Shown: positions 48,536-57,048 of the stretch, in pieces | Layout: every line of letters begins with the position of its first letter | Numbering within the stretch: the first letter of the stretch is position 1 | NCBI RefSeq assembly: GCF_001262635.1 | Contig: NZ_JXYH01000012.1 | Location: forward strand, 22,134 to 86,133 | Source: Aestuariivita boseongensis | GTDB taxonomy: Bacteria; Pseudomonadota; Alphaproteobacteria; Rhodobacterales; Rhodobacteraceae | Length of the DNA stretch: 64,000 nt | Direction: 5' to 3' | The notes under the pieces: model-generated | Told to the model about the DNA's origin: nothing | The model's input: the letters and a program-made list of their open reading frames with translations, nothing else | Database searches by the model: none | Program-made: the position numbers and the translations under genes

Positions 48536-49195
48536 TCAGGGTATTGCCTCGCATGGCCAAACGGGCATCGTCAGGTACGAACAGGATTGATTGATCGCTT
48601 CCCGGTATACCTGGGACACGCTTTCCAGTTTAAGTGCCAAGGTCTGGTGAATGCCGCATGTCATCTCGACCTCGCGCGGGCGCTTTTGCGCCCAGCTTGC
48701 GTATTCGGTGCCGTAACCGGGGCAGCTTTTGGCAACGATGTCTATTGACCGGTTGGTGTTACGGCATTGGTTGCGGTCACTATCCCACTGATACTCGCAC
48801 GAGGATCTGCGATCGGCAGACGGAAATTGCTAACTGCTCCGCCATGAAAGCGTCAAAGGCTTCGCTTCCGCGTTTCATGCCGAAGTCTTGGTTACACATA
48901 CGTGTTGGTTCCATGCACTGGCCCGCTGCGTTGCCGTCGCCCTCACTGGTTCTGAAGCTGTCACCGGGGCCGATTGCGCAACTGAAACCGCCTGACCAAA
49001 CACGCTATTGACCGGAAGCGGATCTGCCACCATTTGCCCGCCGCTTTCGGCGGCGGTCCGGGTGATTGACCCGCTTGCATCGCGCAGGGTGGAAATCAGA
49101 TCACCGGGCTTGATGCGCTGATCCTTAATGAAATGCGTGCCGATGATTGTGATGGGGTAGACAAGAGCGTTTGAAAGCCAGACTTCGGTATTCAT
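48536..49195 (-). pseudogene. probable frameshifted gene, unknown function
   Basis: Three minus-strand frames overlap end to end in the 785-base gap after the aminotransferase. Frame A runs 49195-48875 from ATG (MNTEVWLSNALVYPITIIGT). Frame B is open 49004-48780 (contains CMEPTRMCNQDFGMKRGSEA). Frame C is open 48829-48536 but has no start codon (SADRRSSCEYQWDSDRNQC; KSCPGYGTEYASWAQ). Frame C has a strong bias to G/C at third codon positions, as in real genes here. Two frameshifts would join them into one protein of about 215 residues with many cysteines. I do not recognise the family. It may instead be separate tiny genes or chance. Confidence 0.5.
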
Positions 49196-49244
49196 GGACG
49201 GGATTATGTAAAGGCAACTGCATCCTGACAGTTAACCTGGGTGC

Positions 49245-49277
49245 AAAAAAAACCGGCACCTGTTGGGTGCCGGTTTT
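49245..49277 (-). terminator. Rho-independent terminator of rpoE-chrR
   Basis: A 12-bp stem (AAAACCGGCACC, loop TGTTG) with eight A on the plus strand, giving a T-run on the minus strand, 25 bases after the chrR stop. Confidence 0.9.
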
Positions 49278-49301
49278 GCGAGATCTCCGAGGGAAGTCTT
49301 G

Positions 49302-49970
49302 TCAGATCCGCAGGAAGGGCTGTGCAATCTTGGGCAGCAGGGATTTGAACTGCAGCGGGCCATCTGTGACGGCAAGACAGATGCAGTCTTCGCCGATATC
49401 GGCGACAGGTGTGTGATCCAGATCGCTGTCGGCAATCTCTACATCGCCCCGGGCAAAACGTTCGCCCTCGTCGATGAAGGCACCTTGCAGAACCATCGTC
49501 ATTTCGATCCCGCGGTGGCCATGATCCGGCATCGCCGCGCCCGCCGGAATGTAAAGCAACCGGGCGGATGCATCCTTGCTGGTGGGCAGGATCGCCTGCT
49601 TCACACCCATACCGACCGACCGCCATTTGACGTCGGCCAAATCTCCGCCGATGTAATCCTGCAGCGGCGCGGGCAGAATGCTGTCTTTGCGCACCGATGC
49701 CTTGGGGGCCGGTTCTACCGCCCCGCCTGCGATCAGCGCCATCGTCGCGGCCAGCGCGTCGTCCGACATCGCGGCAACCTCCAGCGCGCTGTCTTCCAGA
49801 ATTGCGCCGCCGACGGCGTCAAAGCTTTCCACCCGTGCGCGGCATTCGTCACACAGGGACACATGGCTTGCGACCATCAGGTTGAAGGCTTCGGGCAGCG
49901 TCCCTGCCGAATAGGCCATCAGGATCGGGTCGCTCAGATGATGATTGATGCGTGTCATCTCGTTACTCAC
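49302..49970 (-). CDS. chrR: anti-sigma factor ChrR, zinc cupin
   Basis: 222 residues, closely resembling R. sphaeroides ChrR. The N-terminal anti-sigma domain carries the zinc set H10/H11, H36, C40 and C43 (HVSLCDEC). The C-terminal cupin has PDHGHRGIEMT and DHTPVADIGEDC, which bind a second zinc and sense singlet oxygen signals. It holds RpoE inactive until singlet oxygen triggers its degradation. It overlaps rpoE by four bases. Confidence 0.95.
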   Translation of the reverse strand: MSNEMTRINHHLSDPILMAYSAGTLPEAFNLMVASHVSLCDECRARVESFDAVGGAILEDSALEVAAMSDDALAATMALIAGGAVEPAPKASVRKDSILPAPLQDYIGGDLADVKWRSVGMGVKQAILPTSKDASARLLYIPAGAAMPDHGHRGIEMTMVLQGAFIDEGERFARGDVEIADSDLDHTPVADIGEDCICLAVTDGPLQFKSLLPKIAQPFLRI

Positions 49971-50533
49971 TTCATGGCATGGCGCAATCGGTCCAGCGCC
50001 AAACGTATCCTCGATTTGATCGTCCCAAGGGGAAGCCCCGTTTCCTCGGCAATCTGGCTATGGCTCAGATCGCCAAAATAGGCGCGTTCGATCAGTTGTC
50101 TTTGTGCGTCCGGCAGCTCTTCAAGCGCTTTCCGCAGCAGTTCACTCTCCTGTTGCAGAACCAATGTATCTTCCTGATCCGGTTCCGCTTCTGGCCCCCA
50201 CGGAAGATCTTCCGGTTCGGGGCGTCTTTGTTTCCTCAACAGGTCGATCTTGCGGTTTCGGGCGATGGTAAAGATCCAAGTCGCCACCGATGCCCGCGAG
50301 GGATCGAACATATGTGCCTTGTGCCACAGCGTCGCCATGACTTCCTGGGCGCACTCCTCGGCCAATGTCGCATCGGCCCCGGACTTCATCAGGAACGCTT
50401 TGACCCGAGGCGCAAAGTACTGAAACAGCTCAGCAAAGGCCTTCTGGTCCCGGGCGTCCCGAATACGCTCTACATGGCTGATCCAATCAGAGCGCGCCGT
50501 CGTATCTTTCTTGATCACCAAGGGCTGGTCCAT
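49967..50533 (-). CDS. rpoE: ECF RNA polymerase sigma factor RpoE (singlet-oxygen response)
   Basis: 188 residues with start MDQPLVIKKD. Region 2 (AFAELFQYFAPRVKAFLMKS, ECAQEVMATLWHKAHMFDPS) and region 4 (LIERAYFGDLSHSQIAEETG, GTIKSRIRLALDRLR) match the RpoE of R. sphaeroides closely. An open frame continues 60 codons upstream to 50713, but a sigma-E-type promoter lies inside that extension, and the homologue begins near here, so 50533 is preferred. It directs the singlet-oxygen regulon and its own promoter, and is held by ChrR. Confidence 0.94.
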   Translation of the reverse strand: MDQPLVIKKDTTARSDWISHVERIRDARDQKAFAELFQYFAPRVKAFLMKSGADATLAEECAQEVMATLWHKAHMFDPSRASVATWIFTIARNRKIDLLRKQRRPEPEDLPWGPEAEPDQEDTLVLQQESELLRKALEELPDAQRQLIERAYFGDLSHSQIAEETGLPLGTIKSRIRLALDRLRHAMK

Positions 50534-50577
50534 CCGTTTCACATCCTGCGCCCGAAGGCCGGAAGGCGCTGCCTTAG

Positions 50578-50606
50578 CACTTACGCCTTTGCACGTTGAA
50601 GGATCA
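50578..50606 (-). promoter_or_regulatory. sigma-E type promoter of rpoE-chrR
   Basis: On the minus strand TGATCC (50606-50601), 17 bases, then TAAGTG (50583-50578), very near the known RpoE consensus of TGATCC and TAAG. The predicted transcript would begin near 50571, about 40 bases before the ATG at 50533. Confidence 0.8.
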
Positions 50607-50664
50607 ACCGAGATCATCATACAAGGGCTACGTGGGCTGTACCGGATTGGATCAAAAAAATAGC

Positions 50665-50694
50665 TGAAATTCTTTTGCATCCAAACGCTAAGCG
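50665..50694 (+). promoter_or_regulatory. weaker candidate sigma-E promoter for the flavoprotein operon
   Basis: TGAAAT, 18 bases, TAAGCG, about 49 bases before the ATG at 50743. The -10 is good, the -35 matches only in its TGA, so this is tentative. Confidence 0.35.
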
Positions 50695-50742
50695 GCCCCG
50701 TATCCCCCTTCAATACTGACTTATGGTGGAGTTCCCCCTCTT

Positions 50743-52044
50743 ATGCCTTTTGAACTCGGCGCAGGCGCGCCCAAGAAAATTGCTGTCATCGGCGCCGGTA
50801 TCTCTGGAATGGGAGCGGCTTTCATGCTGGCTGACGGCAACTCGGTCACATTGTTCGAGGCCGAGCCGCGCCTGGGCGGACATGCCCGCACCATTATGGC
50901 GGGCAAAAACGGGGATCAGCCGGTCGATACCGGGTTCATCGTCTTCAATTATGCCAACTATCCGCATCTGGCCGCGCTGTTCGATCAGCTGGACGTGCCG
51001 GTCACCAAAAGCAACATGAGCTTTGGCGCCTCGATCGACGGCGGGCGGATCGAATACGGCCTGCACTCGCTGGATGCGCTGTTCGCGCAGCGTAAGAACG
51101 CGCTGACCCCCAGCTTCCTGCGGATGGTGCGCGATATCTTCCGTTTCAATTCCAAGGCACTGAAAATGGCCCGCGCCAACCCCGAGCTGACCATCGGTGA
51201 ATTTCTTGAGCGGATGGGCACCGGCCCCTGGTTCCGCGACTACTATCTGCTGCCGCTGACCGGCGCGATCTGGTCCACGCCCACCGAAAAGATCATGGAC
51301 TTCCCAGCCTATGCGATGGTGCAGTTCATGGAAAACCACGCATTGCTGAACCACACCGGGCAACATCAATGGTACACGGTGCAGGGCGGGTCCATCGAAT
51401 ATGTGCGCCGTCTGGAACGCGCGATGATCGCAAAGGGTGTCGATCTGCGGCTGGGCGCGGCAGTTCAGGGCGTCCGCCGCGTCGTCGCCGGGGCCGAGGT
51501 CAAGACCTGGGGCGGGGAATGGGAAAGCTTTGACGAGGTTGTCTTCGCCACCCATTCCGATGACAGCCTCAAGATGCTGACCGACCCATCGCCGCAGGAA
51601 CAGCGCGCACTGGGCGCAGTGGCCTATCAGCCCAACGATGTGGTTTTGCACGCCGATGCGTCGATCATGCCCAGGCAGCGCAAGACCTGGGCCAGCTGGG
51701 TCTATACCGAAGACCGCGTGGCCCAATCCGACCGGATCGACCTGACCTATTGGATGAATTCGCTTCAGCCGATCCCGATGGACGATCCGCATTTCGTGAC
51801 ACTGAACACAAAGCGCACCATCCGCGAAGAGCTGATCTATGACCAGGTCACGCTGCGCCACCCGGTCTATGACCTCGACGCGCTTGCCGCTCAGGACGCG
51901 GTGCGCGCCTTCAACGGAACCGGCAACACGTGGTTCTGCGGCGCATGGATGAAAAACGGCTTCCACGAAGACGGGCTGTCCAGCGCCGTCGATGTGGTCG
52001 AAGCGATCCGCCGCGCCTCGACCCTGCAGGTGGCTGCCGAATGA
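50743..52044 (+). CDS. FAD-dependent oxidoreductase (amine oxidase-like), RpoE regulon
   Basis: 433 residues. The N-terminal dinucleotide-binding motif is IAVIGAGISGMGAA with RLGGHART, and the C-terminal FAD motif is WFCGAWMKNGFHEDGLSSA. In R. sphaeroides the matching gene (recalled as RSP_1091) is transcribed away from rpoE and belongs to the singlet-oxygen response, with links to unusual membrane fatty acids. I name the family only. First gene of a five-gene operon. Confidence 0.9.
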   Translation: MPFELGAGAPKKIAVIGAGISGMGAAFMLADGNSVTLFEAEPRLGGHARTIMAGKNGDQPVDTGFIVFNYANYPHLAALFDQLDVPVTKSNMSFGASIDGGRIEYGLHSLDALFAQRKNALTPSFLRMVRDIFRFNSKALKMARANPELTIGEFLERMGTGPWFRDYYLLPLTGAIWSTPTEKIMDFPAYAMVQFMENHALLNHTGQHQWYTVQGGSIEYVRRLERAMIAKGVDLRLGAAVQGVRRVVAGAEVKTWGGEWESFDEVVFATHSDDSLKMLTDPSPQEQRALGAVAYQPNDVVLHADASIMPRQRKTWASWVYTEDRVAQSDRIDLTYWMNSLQPIPMDDPHFVTLNTKRTIREELIYDQVTLRHPVYDLDALAAQDAVRAFNGTGNTWFCGAWMKNGFHEDGLSSAVDVVEAIRRASTLQVAAE

Positions 52045-52805
52045 TTGAGACCGTCGATCATATCCAGGGCCAGACCTATCACGGGCGCAAGGGCGCGGTA
52101 ACGAACGCGTTCCGCTATTCCATCGACTACGTGATGCTGAATGCCGAAGCCGACCTGGCCACGCCGCGTCTGTTCAAACGCAACGGGCGTGGGCTGTGCG
52201 CGCTGTTCGACAGTGACCACGGCGGCGCGCCAGGCGATGGCAAGGGCGCAGCCTGGGTGCGGGATGTACTCAGCCAGTACCAGCTGCCCAGCCCGGCCCG
52301 GATCATGCTTCTGGCCCAGCCGCGGTTCTGGAACCACGTGTTCAACCCGGTCAGCTTCTGGGTCTGCTACAACGACCATGACGAGATCACGACCGTCATT
52401 GCCGAGGTCACGAACACCTTCGGCGAACGCCATTCCTATCTGGTGCACCACCCCGACAACCGGCCCATTCAGCCAACAGATCGGCTGAAGGCGTCGAAGA
52501 TCTTTTTCGTCTCGCCCTTCCAGAAGATCGAAGGCGGGTACGAGTTCCGCTTTGATATCTCGGATGACCGCATCGGCATCTGGATCGACTATAGCGGCGA
52601 AGGCAAAGACGGGCTGATCGCCACACTGACCGGCAAGCGGAGGGGCCTCACAAACCGCTCTATCCTGTCATCGGTCCTGCGCCGCCCGCTGGGGTCGCGC
52701 CGGGTGCTGGCGCTGATCCACTGGCAAGCGCTGAAACTGTGGTGGAAAGGCGCGAAGTATCGCGTGCGCCCGACCCCCCCGGCAGGGGAGGTGTCGCGCG
52801 GATGA
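52041..52805 (+). CDS. DUF1365 domain-containing protein
   Basis: 254 residues with an ATGA overlap to the flavoprotein gene; an upstream extension inside that gene is not real. QTYHGRKGAVTNAFRYSIDY, FNPVSFWVCYN and FFVSPFQKIEGGYEFRFDI are DUF1365 motifs. The family travels with a cyclopropane-fatty-acid-synthase-like methyltransferase and an amine-oxidase-like flavoprotein; the methyltransferase is not next to it here. Probably linked to fatty acid modification in membranes under singlet oxygen. Confidence 0.92.
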   Translation: MIETVDHIQGQTYHGRKGAVTNAFRYSIDYVMLNAEADLATPRLFKRNGRGLCALFDSDHGGAPGDGKGAAWVRDVLSQYQLPSPARIMLLAQPRFWNHVFNPVSFWVCYNDHDEITTVIAEVTNTFGERHSYLVHHPDNRPIQPTDRLKASKIFFVSPFQKIEGGYEFRFDISDDRIGIWIDYSGEGKDGLIATLTGKRRGLTNRSILSSVLRRPLGSRRVLALIHWQALKLWWKGAKYRVRPTPPAGEVSRG

Positions 52806-54049
52806 CAGCCCTGGCAGCCCGCATCACAGCCGAGCGTTTGCCGGCCTATGCGCTCTTTGCAGCGCTGCTGGCTGCTGCGGGCTTGCCGATCTATATCCAC
52901 GCGCCCAAATTCTATGTCGATGAATATGGCGTCAGCCTTGCCGCACTGGGTGCGGTTCTGTTCGGGCTGCGCCTGCTGGACGTGGTGCAGGACCCGCTTC
53001 TGGGCCGCTTGTCGGAACGGTTCCGCCACCGTCGATCGCTGGCGGTTGGCATCGGCCTGATCGTGATTGCCCTGGCCATGCTGGGGCTTTTTGCCGTCGA
53101 ACCGCCGATCAGCCCGCTGATCTGGTTTATCCTGATGCTGACTTGCGTGTTTTCGGCCTTCAGCTTCCTGACCATCAATTTCTATGCCCAGGGTGTCCTG
53201 AAAGCCGATCAGATGCCGGGCAACGGTCATCTGCGTCTGGCCCGCTGGCGGGAAACCGGCGCGTTGCTGGGGGTCTGCATGGCTGCGATCGCTCCTGTCG
53301 CGCTGGGCGTGGCGATGGACCGGCCTTTTGCCGGGTTCGCTGTAGGCTTTGCCATTGTCGCGCTGATGGCGCTTCTGGCGATGCGCGAGGAATGGAACGC
53401 GGCCCACGCCGCACCGTCGCAGGGCTTTGGCGTGGTGATCCGCGATGCGCTTGCCCGCCGCCTGCTGCTGATCGCGCTTCTGAATGCCGCCCCCGTCGCG
53501 GTCAGTTCGACGCTGTTTCTGTTTTTCGTGGAAAGCCGTCTGCTTGCGCCTGGAATGGAAGGGCCGCTTCTGCTGGTCTTCTTTCTGTCCGCCGCCCTTG
53601 CGGCACCGCTGTGGGGGAAGCTGGCCGAAACCCATGGCGCCCGCCGCGTGCTTTTGTTCGCGATGGTGCTGGCCATCGTGGCCTTTGGCTTTGCCCTGAC
53701 GCTGGGCGCGGGCGATGTCGCGGCTTTTGCGGTGATCTGTCTGGTCTCGGGCGCGGCTCTGGGCGCGGATCTGACTTTGCTGCCCGCGATGTTCGCCACG
53801 CGCATGGCGGAAATCGCGCCCTCAGCCTCCGAAGGCTTTGGCCTTTGGTCCTTCGTGTCGAAATTCACTCTGGCCTTCGCCGCCGCGGTCCTGCTTCCGC
53901 TGCTTGACGCCTCCGGCTTCCGCGCGGGCCCCGAAAACCCCGAAGAGGCGCTGACGCTTCTGACATGGCTTTACGCAGGCGTGCCCTGCGTTCTGAAAGT
54001 GCTGGCCATCATTCTGCTGGCCCGCACAAAGATGAAGGAGAACGGATAA
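52802..54049 (+). CDS. MFS transporter (GPH-like)
   Basis: 415 residues with about twelve hydrophobic segments. FGLRLLDVVQDPLLGRLSER with the following basic loop RHRRSLAVG is the signature of the glycoside-pentoside-hexuronide-like branch. The start at 52802 overlaps the DUF1365 stop by four bases. In R. sphaeroides the equivalent position carries an MFS/symporter gene of the RpoE regulon (recalled as RSP_1089). Its cargo is unknown; lipids or precursors are possible. Confidence 0.88.
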   Translation: MTALAARITAERLPAYALFAALLAAAGLPIYIHAPKFYVDEYGVSLAALGAVLFGLRLLDVVQDPLLGRLSERFRHRRSLAVGIGLIVIALAMLGLFAVEPPISPLIWFILMLTCVFSAFSFLTINFYAQGVLKADQMPGNGHLRLARWRETGALLGVCMAAIAPVALGVAMDRPFAGFAVGFAIVALMALLAMREEWNAAHAAPSQGFGVVIRDALARRLLLIALLNAAPVAVSSTLFLFFVESRLLAPGMEGPLLLVFFLSAALAAPLWGKLAETHGARRVLLFAMVLAIVAFGFALTLGAGDVAAFAVICLVSGAALGADLTLLPAMFATRMAEIAPSASEGFGLWSFVSKFTLAFAAAVLLPLLDASGFRAGPENPEEALTLLTWLYAGVPCVLKVLAIILLARTKMKENG

Positions 54050-54627
54050 TGGATTCTCTGCTTTTGGTGGCCTTGGGCGCTGGCATCGTGCTGGCCCTTG
54101 GCTGGATCAAGAACCGGCTTTGGTCGTTCAAGGCGCAAAAGCCCGGCGACTATGTCGCGGGCCAGCCGCAGTTTGACCTGCGCACACATCTGAATGGCCC
54201 CGTTGTCTGCGAAGGCGTGATCTATGGCCCGCTTGGCCGTGTCTCTTCCCGGTTCGAGGCAGATTTCGACGTCCAGTGGTCCGGCAATACCGGTATCATG
54301 AAAGAACATTTCCGCTATGATGACGGGTCCACCCAGGATCGTGAATGGCAGCTGACGCTGGGCAATGACGGTCGGATCAAGGCGAAAGCCTCGGATGTGG
54401 TGGGCACTGGAACAGGGGTGCAAACCGGATCGGCTGTGCAGTTGCTTTACAAATACAAACTCCCGGACGAGGCCGGTGGCCATGTTCTGGACGCGGTTGA
54501 CTGGATGTACCTTGCGCCGAACGGCACCATCGTGAACCGCAGCCAGTTCCGCAAATTCGGCATTCAGGTGGCCGAGCTTGTTGCCACCATGCGCCCGGCT
54601 CAGGAAGGGATGAAAGACGCTGCATGA
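54049..54627 (+). CDS. DUF3833 family protein
   Basis: 192 residues with an N-terminal membrane segment (residues 1-18), then a beta-rich domain with FDVQWSGNTGIMKEHFRYDD and FRKFGIQVAELVATM. AAGGAG precedes the ATG, which overlaps the MFS stop by one base (TAATG). The family is unassigned in function and often sits in these RpoE-dependent clusters. It is probably an envelope protein. Confidence 0.85.
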   Translation: MDSLLLVALGAGIVLALGWIKNRLWSFKAQKPGDYVAGQPQFDLRTHLNGPVVCEGVIYGPLGRVSSRFEADFDVQWSGNTGIMKEHFRYDDGSTQDREWQLTLGNDGRIKAKASDVVGTGTGVQTGSAVQLLYKYKLPDEAGGHVLDAVDWMYLAPNGTIVNRSQFRKFGIQVAELVATMRPAQEGMKDAA

Positions 54628-55355
54628 GATCCTTCAAAGGCAAGACATACTGGCTGGTCGGCGCCAGCGAAGGGCTTGGCGCGGCGCTGGCCCATAAACT
54701 CAGCGCGGCGGGGGCGACGCTGATCCTCTCGGCCCGGTCCGAAGACAAGCTGCAGGCGCTGGCTGATGATCTGCCGGGAGAGGCGCGCGCGCTGGCCATG
54801 GACGTCTCGGACACCGAAAGCGTCACCGTCGCTGCCAAAGCGGCCGGAGAGGTTGACGGCGTTGTCTTCCTCGCGGGTGTTTACTGGCCGATGCCGGCGA
54901 CGGAATGGGACGCCGATGCCGCCACAGCGATGGCCGATATCAACTTTACCGGGCTCGTCCGCGTCGTGGGTGCCTGTGTCCCGTCCATGGTCGCGCGCAA
55001 CACGGGCCATATTGTGATTACGGGGTCGCTGTCGGGTTTTCGTGGATTGCCCGGCGCCATCGGCTATGCCGCGTCGAAGGCAGGCACCATGGCGCTGGCC
55101 GAATCCATGTATGCCGACCTGAAGGACACAGGCGTTGATGTGCAATTGGCCAATCCCGGTTTCATCAAAACCCGGCTGACCGACAAGAACGATTTCAAGA
55201 TGCCCTTCATCATGGAACCCGATGAGGCGGCCGAGGAAATGATCGCCCACATGCGCAGCGACCGGTTCAAGAAAAGTTTCCCGCGCGTCTTCTCCTGGGT
55301 GTTCCGGGTCAGCCAGTTCATGCCGGATTGGATGTATTACCGGCTATTTGCGTAA
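54624..55355 (+). CDS. short-chain dehydrogenase/reductase
   Basis: 243 residues. The cofactor motif is LVGASEGLGAALAHKL, the catalytic serine is in VITGSLSGF and the tyrosine/lysine pair is in YAASKAGTM. Last gene of the RpoE-linked operon, ATGA-coupled to DUF3833. The substrate is unknown; it may reduce an oxidised lipid or carbonyl. Confidence 0.92.
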   Translation: MRSFKGKTYWLVGASEGLGAALAHKLSAAGATLILSARSEDKLQALADDLPGEARALAMDVSDTESVTVAAKAAGEVDGVVFLAGVYWPMPATEWDADAATAMADINFTGLVRVVGACVPSMVARNTGHIVITGSLSGFRGLPGAIGYAASKAGTMALAESMYADLKDTGVDVQLANPGFIKTRLTDKNDFKMPFIMEPDEAAEEMIAHMRSDRFKKSFPRVFSWVFRVSQFMPDWMYYRLFA

Positions 55356-55417
55356 GATCAAAGACGCCCCCATCTGTTCGCCGTCTGATACCCTCGTGCG
55401 AACAGAGGAGATTTGCC

Positions 55418-55735
55418 ATGGAAAACCTGTCTACACGAGCGGTCGCTCAGGTCATCCTGATGAGCCGTGAACTGGACCGCGCCGAGGGAGAGCTGCGCGC
55501 CTTCATCGACCGCATGACCGAAGAACAGCAGGCCGAGCTTGTTGCGGTGATGTGGATCGGGCGTGGCAGTTTCGAACCCGAAGAGTATGACGAGGCGGTC
55601 AATACCGCCCTGACCGAAGCGACCACGCCCTGCGCCGATTACCTGCTGGGCACGCCGCACCTGTCGGATAATCTGGAAAACGGCCTGGACGCGCTGGGCT
55701 TTTCCGCCACGGATGAAGAGGATGCGTTGCTTTGA
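55418..55735 (+). CDS. DUF3775 domain-containing protein
   Basis: 105 residues with AGAGGAG before the ATG. The core VAVMWIGRGSFEPEEYDEA and DYLLGTPHLSDNLENGLDAL is the DUF3775 pattern, a small family typical of alphaproteobacteria. Function unknown. It follows the SDR by 62 bases. A GC hairpin (55743-55759, arm GCGCCC) lies right after its stop. Confidence 0.85.
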   Translation: MENLSTRAVAQVILMSRELDRAEGELRAFIDRMTEEQQAELVAVMWIGRGSFEPEEYDEAVNTALTEATTPCADYLLGTPHLSDNLENGLDALGFSATDEEDALL

Positions 55736-55839
55736 TCCAAAGGCGCCCCCTGCGGGCGCAAGACATGCTTTGATCTGGCGCCCGATGCAGACCGGTGTGC
55801 CTGATCTTTGATCGCATCTCTCCTGGCGGGCGTCGTGTT

Positions 55840-55893
55840 CCGTATTTTGAAAGAGAAGAAGGCAGCGGGTGCTTCTTCTCTTTTCAAATACGG
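55840..55893. repeat. inverted pair of the 22-base element forming a long hairpin
   Basis: Left copy 55840-55861 (CCGTATTTTG then AAAGAGAAGAAG); right copy 55872-55893, inverted. They pair at 20 of 22 positions around a ten-base loop, 13 bases before the stop of the convergent saccharopine gene. A 12-base perfect palindrome (CGGGTTAACCCG) begins two bases before the right arm ends. Acts probably as a two-way terminator. Confidence 0.75.
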
Positions 55894-55905
55894 GTTAACC
55901 CGACA

Positions 55906-57048
55906 TCAGCCGATATGATCGACAATGGCCAGGTGTTGCGCCAGCGTGTCGATCTCGCCCATCCAGTCCGATACCAATTTCCGGTCGGAGGGCGCGGCAT
56001 GAACGCCCGCCGCGATCTGGCGGTTCAGCACCGCCTCCACCGCAAGCGAGACCGGAACCGACACCAGTCGCGCCATCGCCGTACCGCGCGCATCGCCCCA
56101 GGCATCCATCACATAGGTCTTGTGCCAGACCGGAACGCCTTTCTGTTCCGCCTTCAGGCTGACGCAGAGAACCACGCGGTCCGGCTCTCCCTCGTCATAG
56201 GCGTTTTCGGCCCAGAACTGATCGGACATTTCCTTCAGGCGAGCCTCTCCGGCCTCGCCCTCCAGGGTCTCGATTTCCCGGAACACATCGGCCCAGGCCT
56301 CGGCCCAGCCGTTGAGGCGCAGCGTGCCGCGCACGAATTCCCTGACGGGCCAGGCCGGATCGAAATTGTATTCCGCCATGAAGGGCAGGCTGTCACGGTT
56401 GGGATAGACCTCGAAGCTTTCCGGCGCAGGCAGCGGGGCTGTGTAGGATGAGATCGCGTCCCAGGGCCGGTTCACCCTGAGTTCCGAGAAATCGCGGATC
56501 GACCGTGACGGCGACCGCAGCGCCTTGAGCACGCCCAGGGGCGACCAGCTGAACTTGTACCGGAACGGGTTGGGGTGTTTCGGGATCCCCCCGCAGTAAG
56601 AGATGAAGCTGATTTCGTTTGTCGGATCAAAGGCTGCTGATCCACGGTAATCGGCGACCAGCGCATGGGCCATCAGATGGTCGATCCCCGGATCAAGCCC
56701 CACCTCGTTGACCAGCGCCACGCCAACTTCCCGCGCGGCACCGTCCAGCGAACGCATTTCCGGCGCGATATAGGACGAGGAGACGAAATGCGCTGCTTTC
56801 TCGATGGCCCGTTCGGCCAGCGGCACATGCCAGTCACCCGGCAGCATCGACACGATGACATCGCCTGCCTGAAGCTCTGCGGTCAGGGCTTCGATATCAA
56901 AAGCAGCGATATTGCCGGTCAGGTCGCCGACAGCCTCCTGCGCCTTTTCGACCGTCCGGTTCCAGACCTTTACGTCGTGACCGTCAGCGATCAGGCGGCG
57001 AAGCCCCGGAATTGCCGAAAGTCCTGTTCCGCACCAGTGAATCGTCAT
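55906..57048 (-). CDS. saccharopine dehydrogenase family protein (Lys9-like)
   Basis: 380 residues from MTIHWCGTG. A Rossmann N-terminus, then VNEVGLDPGIDHLMAHALV, FISYCGGIPKHPNPFRYKFS and WSPLGVLKALRSP are hallmarks of the glutamate-forming saccharopine dehydrogenase. It oxidises saccharopine to glutamate and 2-aminoadipate semialdehyde. The start overlaps the Lys1-like gene by four bases. Together they could run lysine breakdown through saccharopine. Confidence 0.88.
   Translation of the reverse strand: MTIHWCGTGLSAIPGLRRLIADGHDVKVWNRTVEKAQEAVGDLTGNIAAFDIEALTAELQAGDVIVSMLPGDWHVPLAERAIEKAAHFVSSSYIAPEMRSLDGAAREVGVALVNEVGLDPGIDHLMAHALVADYRGSAAFDPTNEISFISYCGGIPKHPNPFRYKFSWSPLGVLKALRSPSRSIRDFSELRVNRPWDAISSYTAPLPAPESFEVYPNRDSLPFMAEYNFDPAWPVREFVRGTLRLNGWAEAWADVFREIETLEGEAGEARLKEMSDQFWAENAYDEGEPDRVVLCVSLKAEQKGVPVWHKTYVMDAWGDARGTAMARLVSVPVSLAVEAVLNRQIAAGVHAAPSDRKLVSDWMGEIDTLAQHLAIVDHIG

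Noticed and set aside
50534..50713. N-terminal extension of RpoE
   Set aside because: A sigma-E promoter lies inside it and the recalled homologue starts near 50533.
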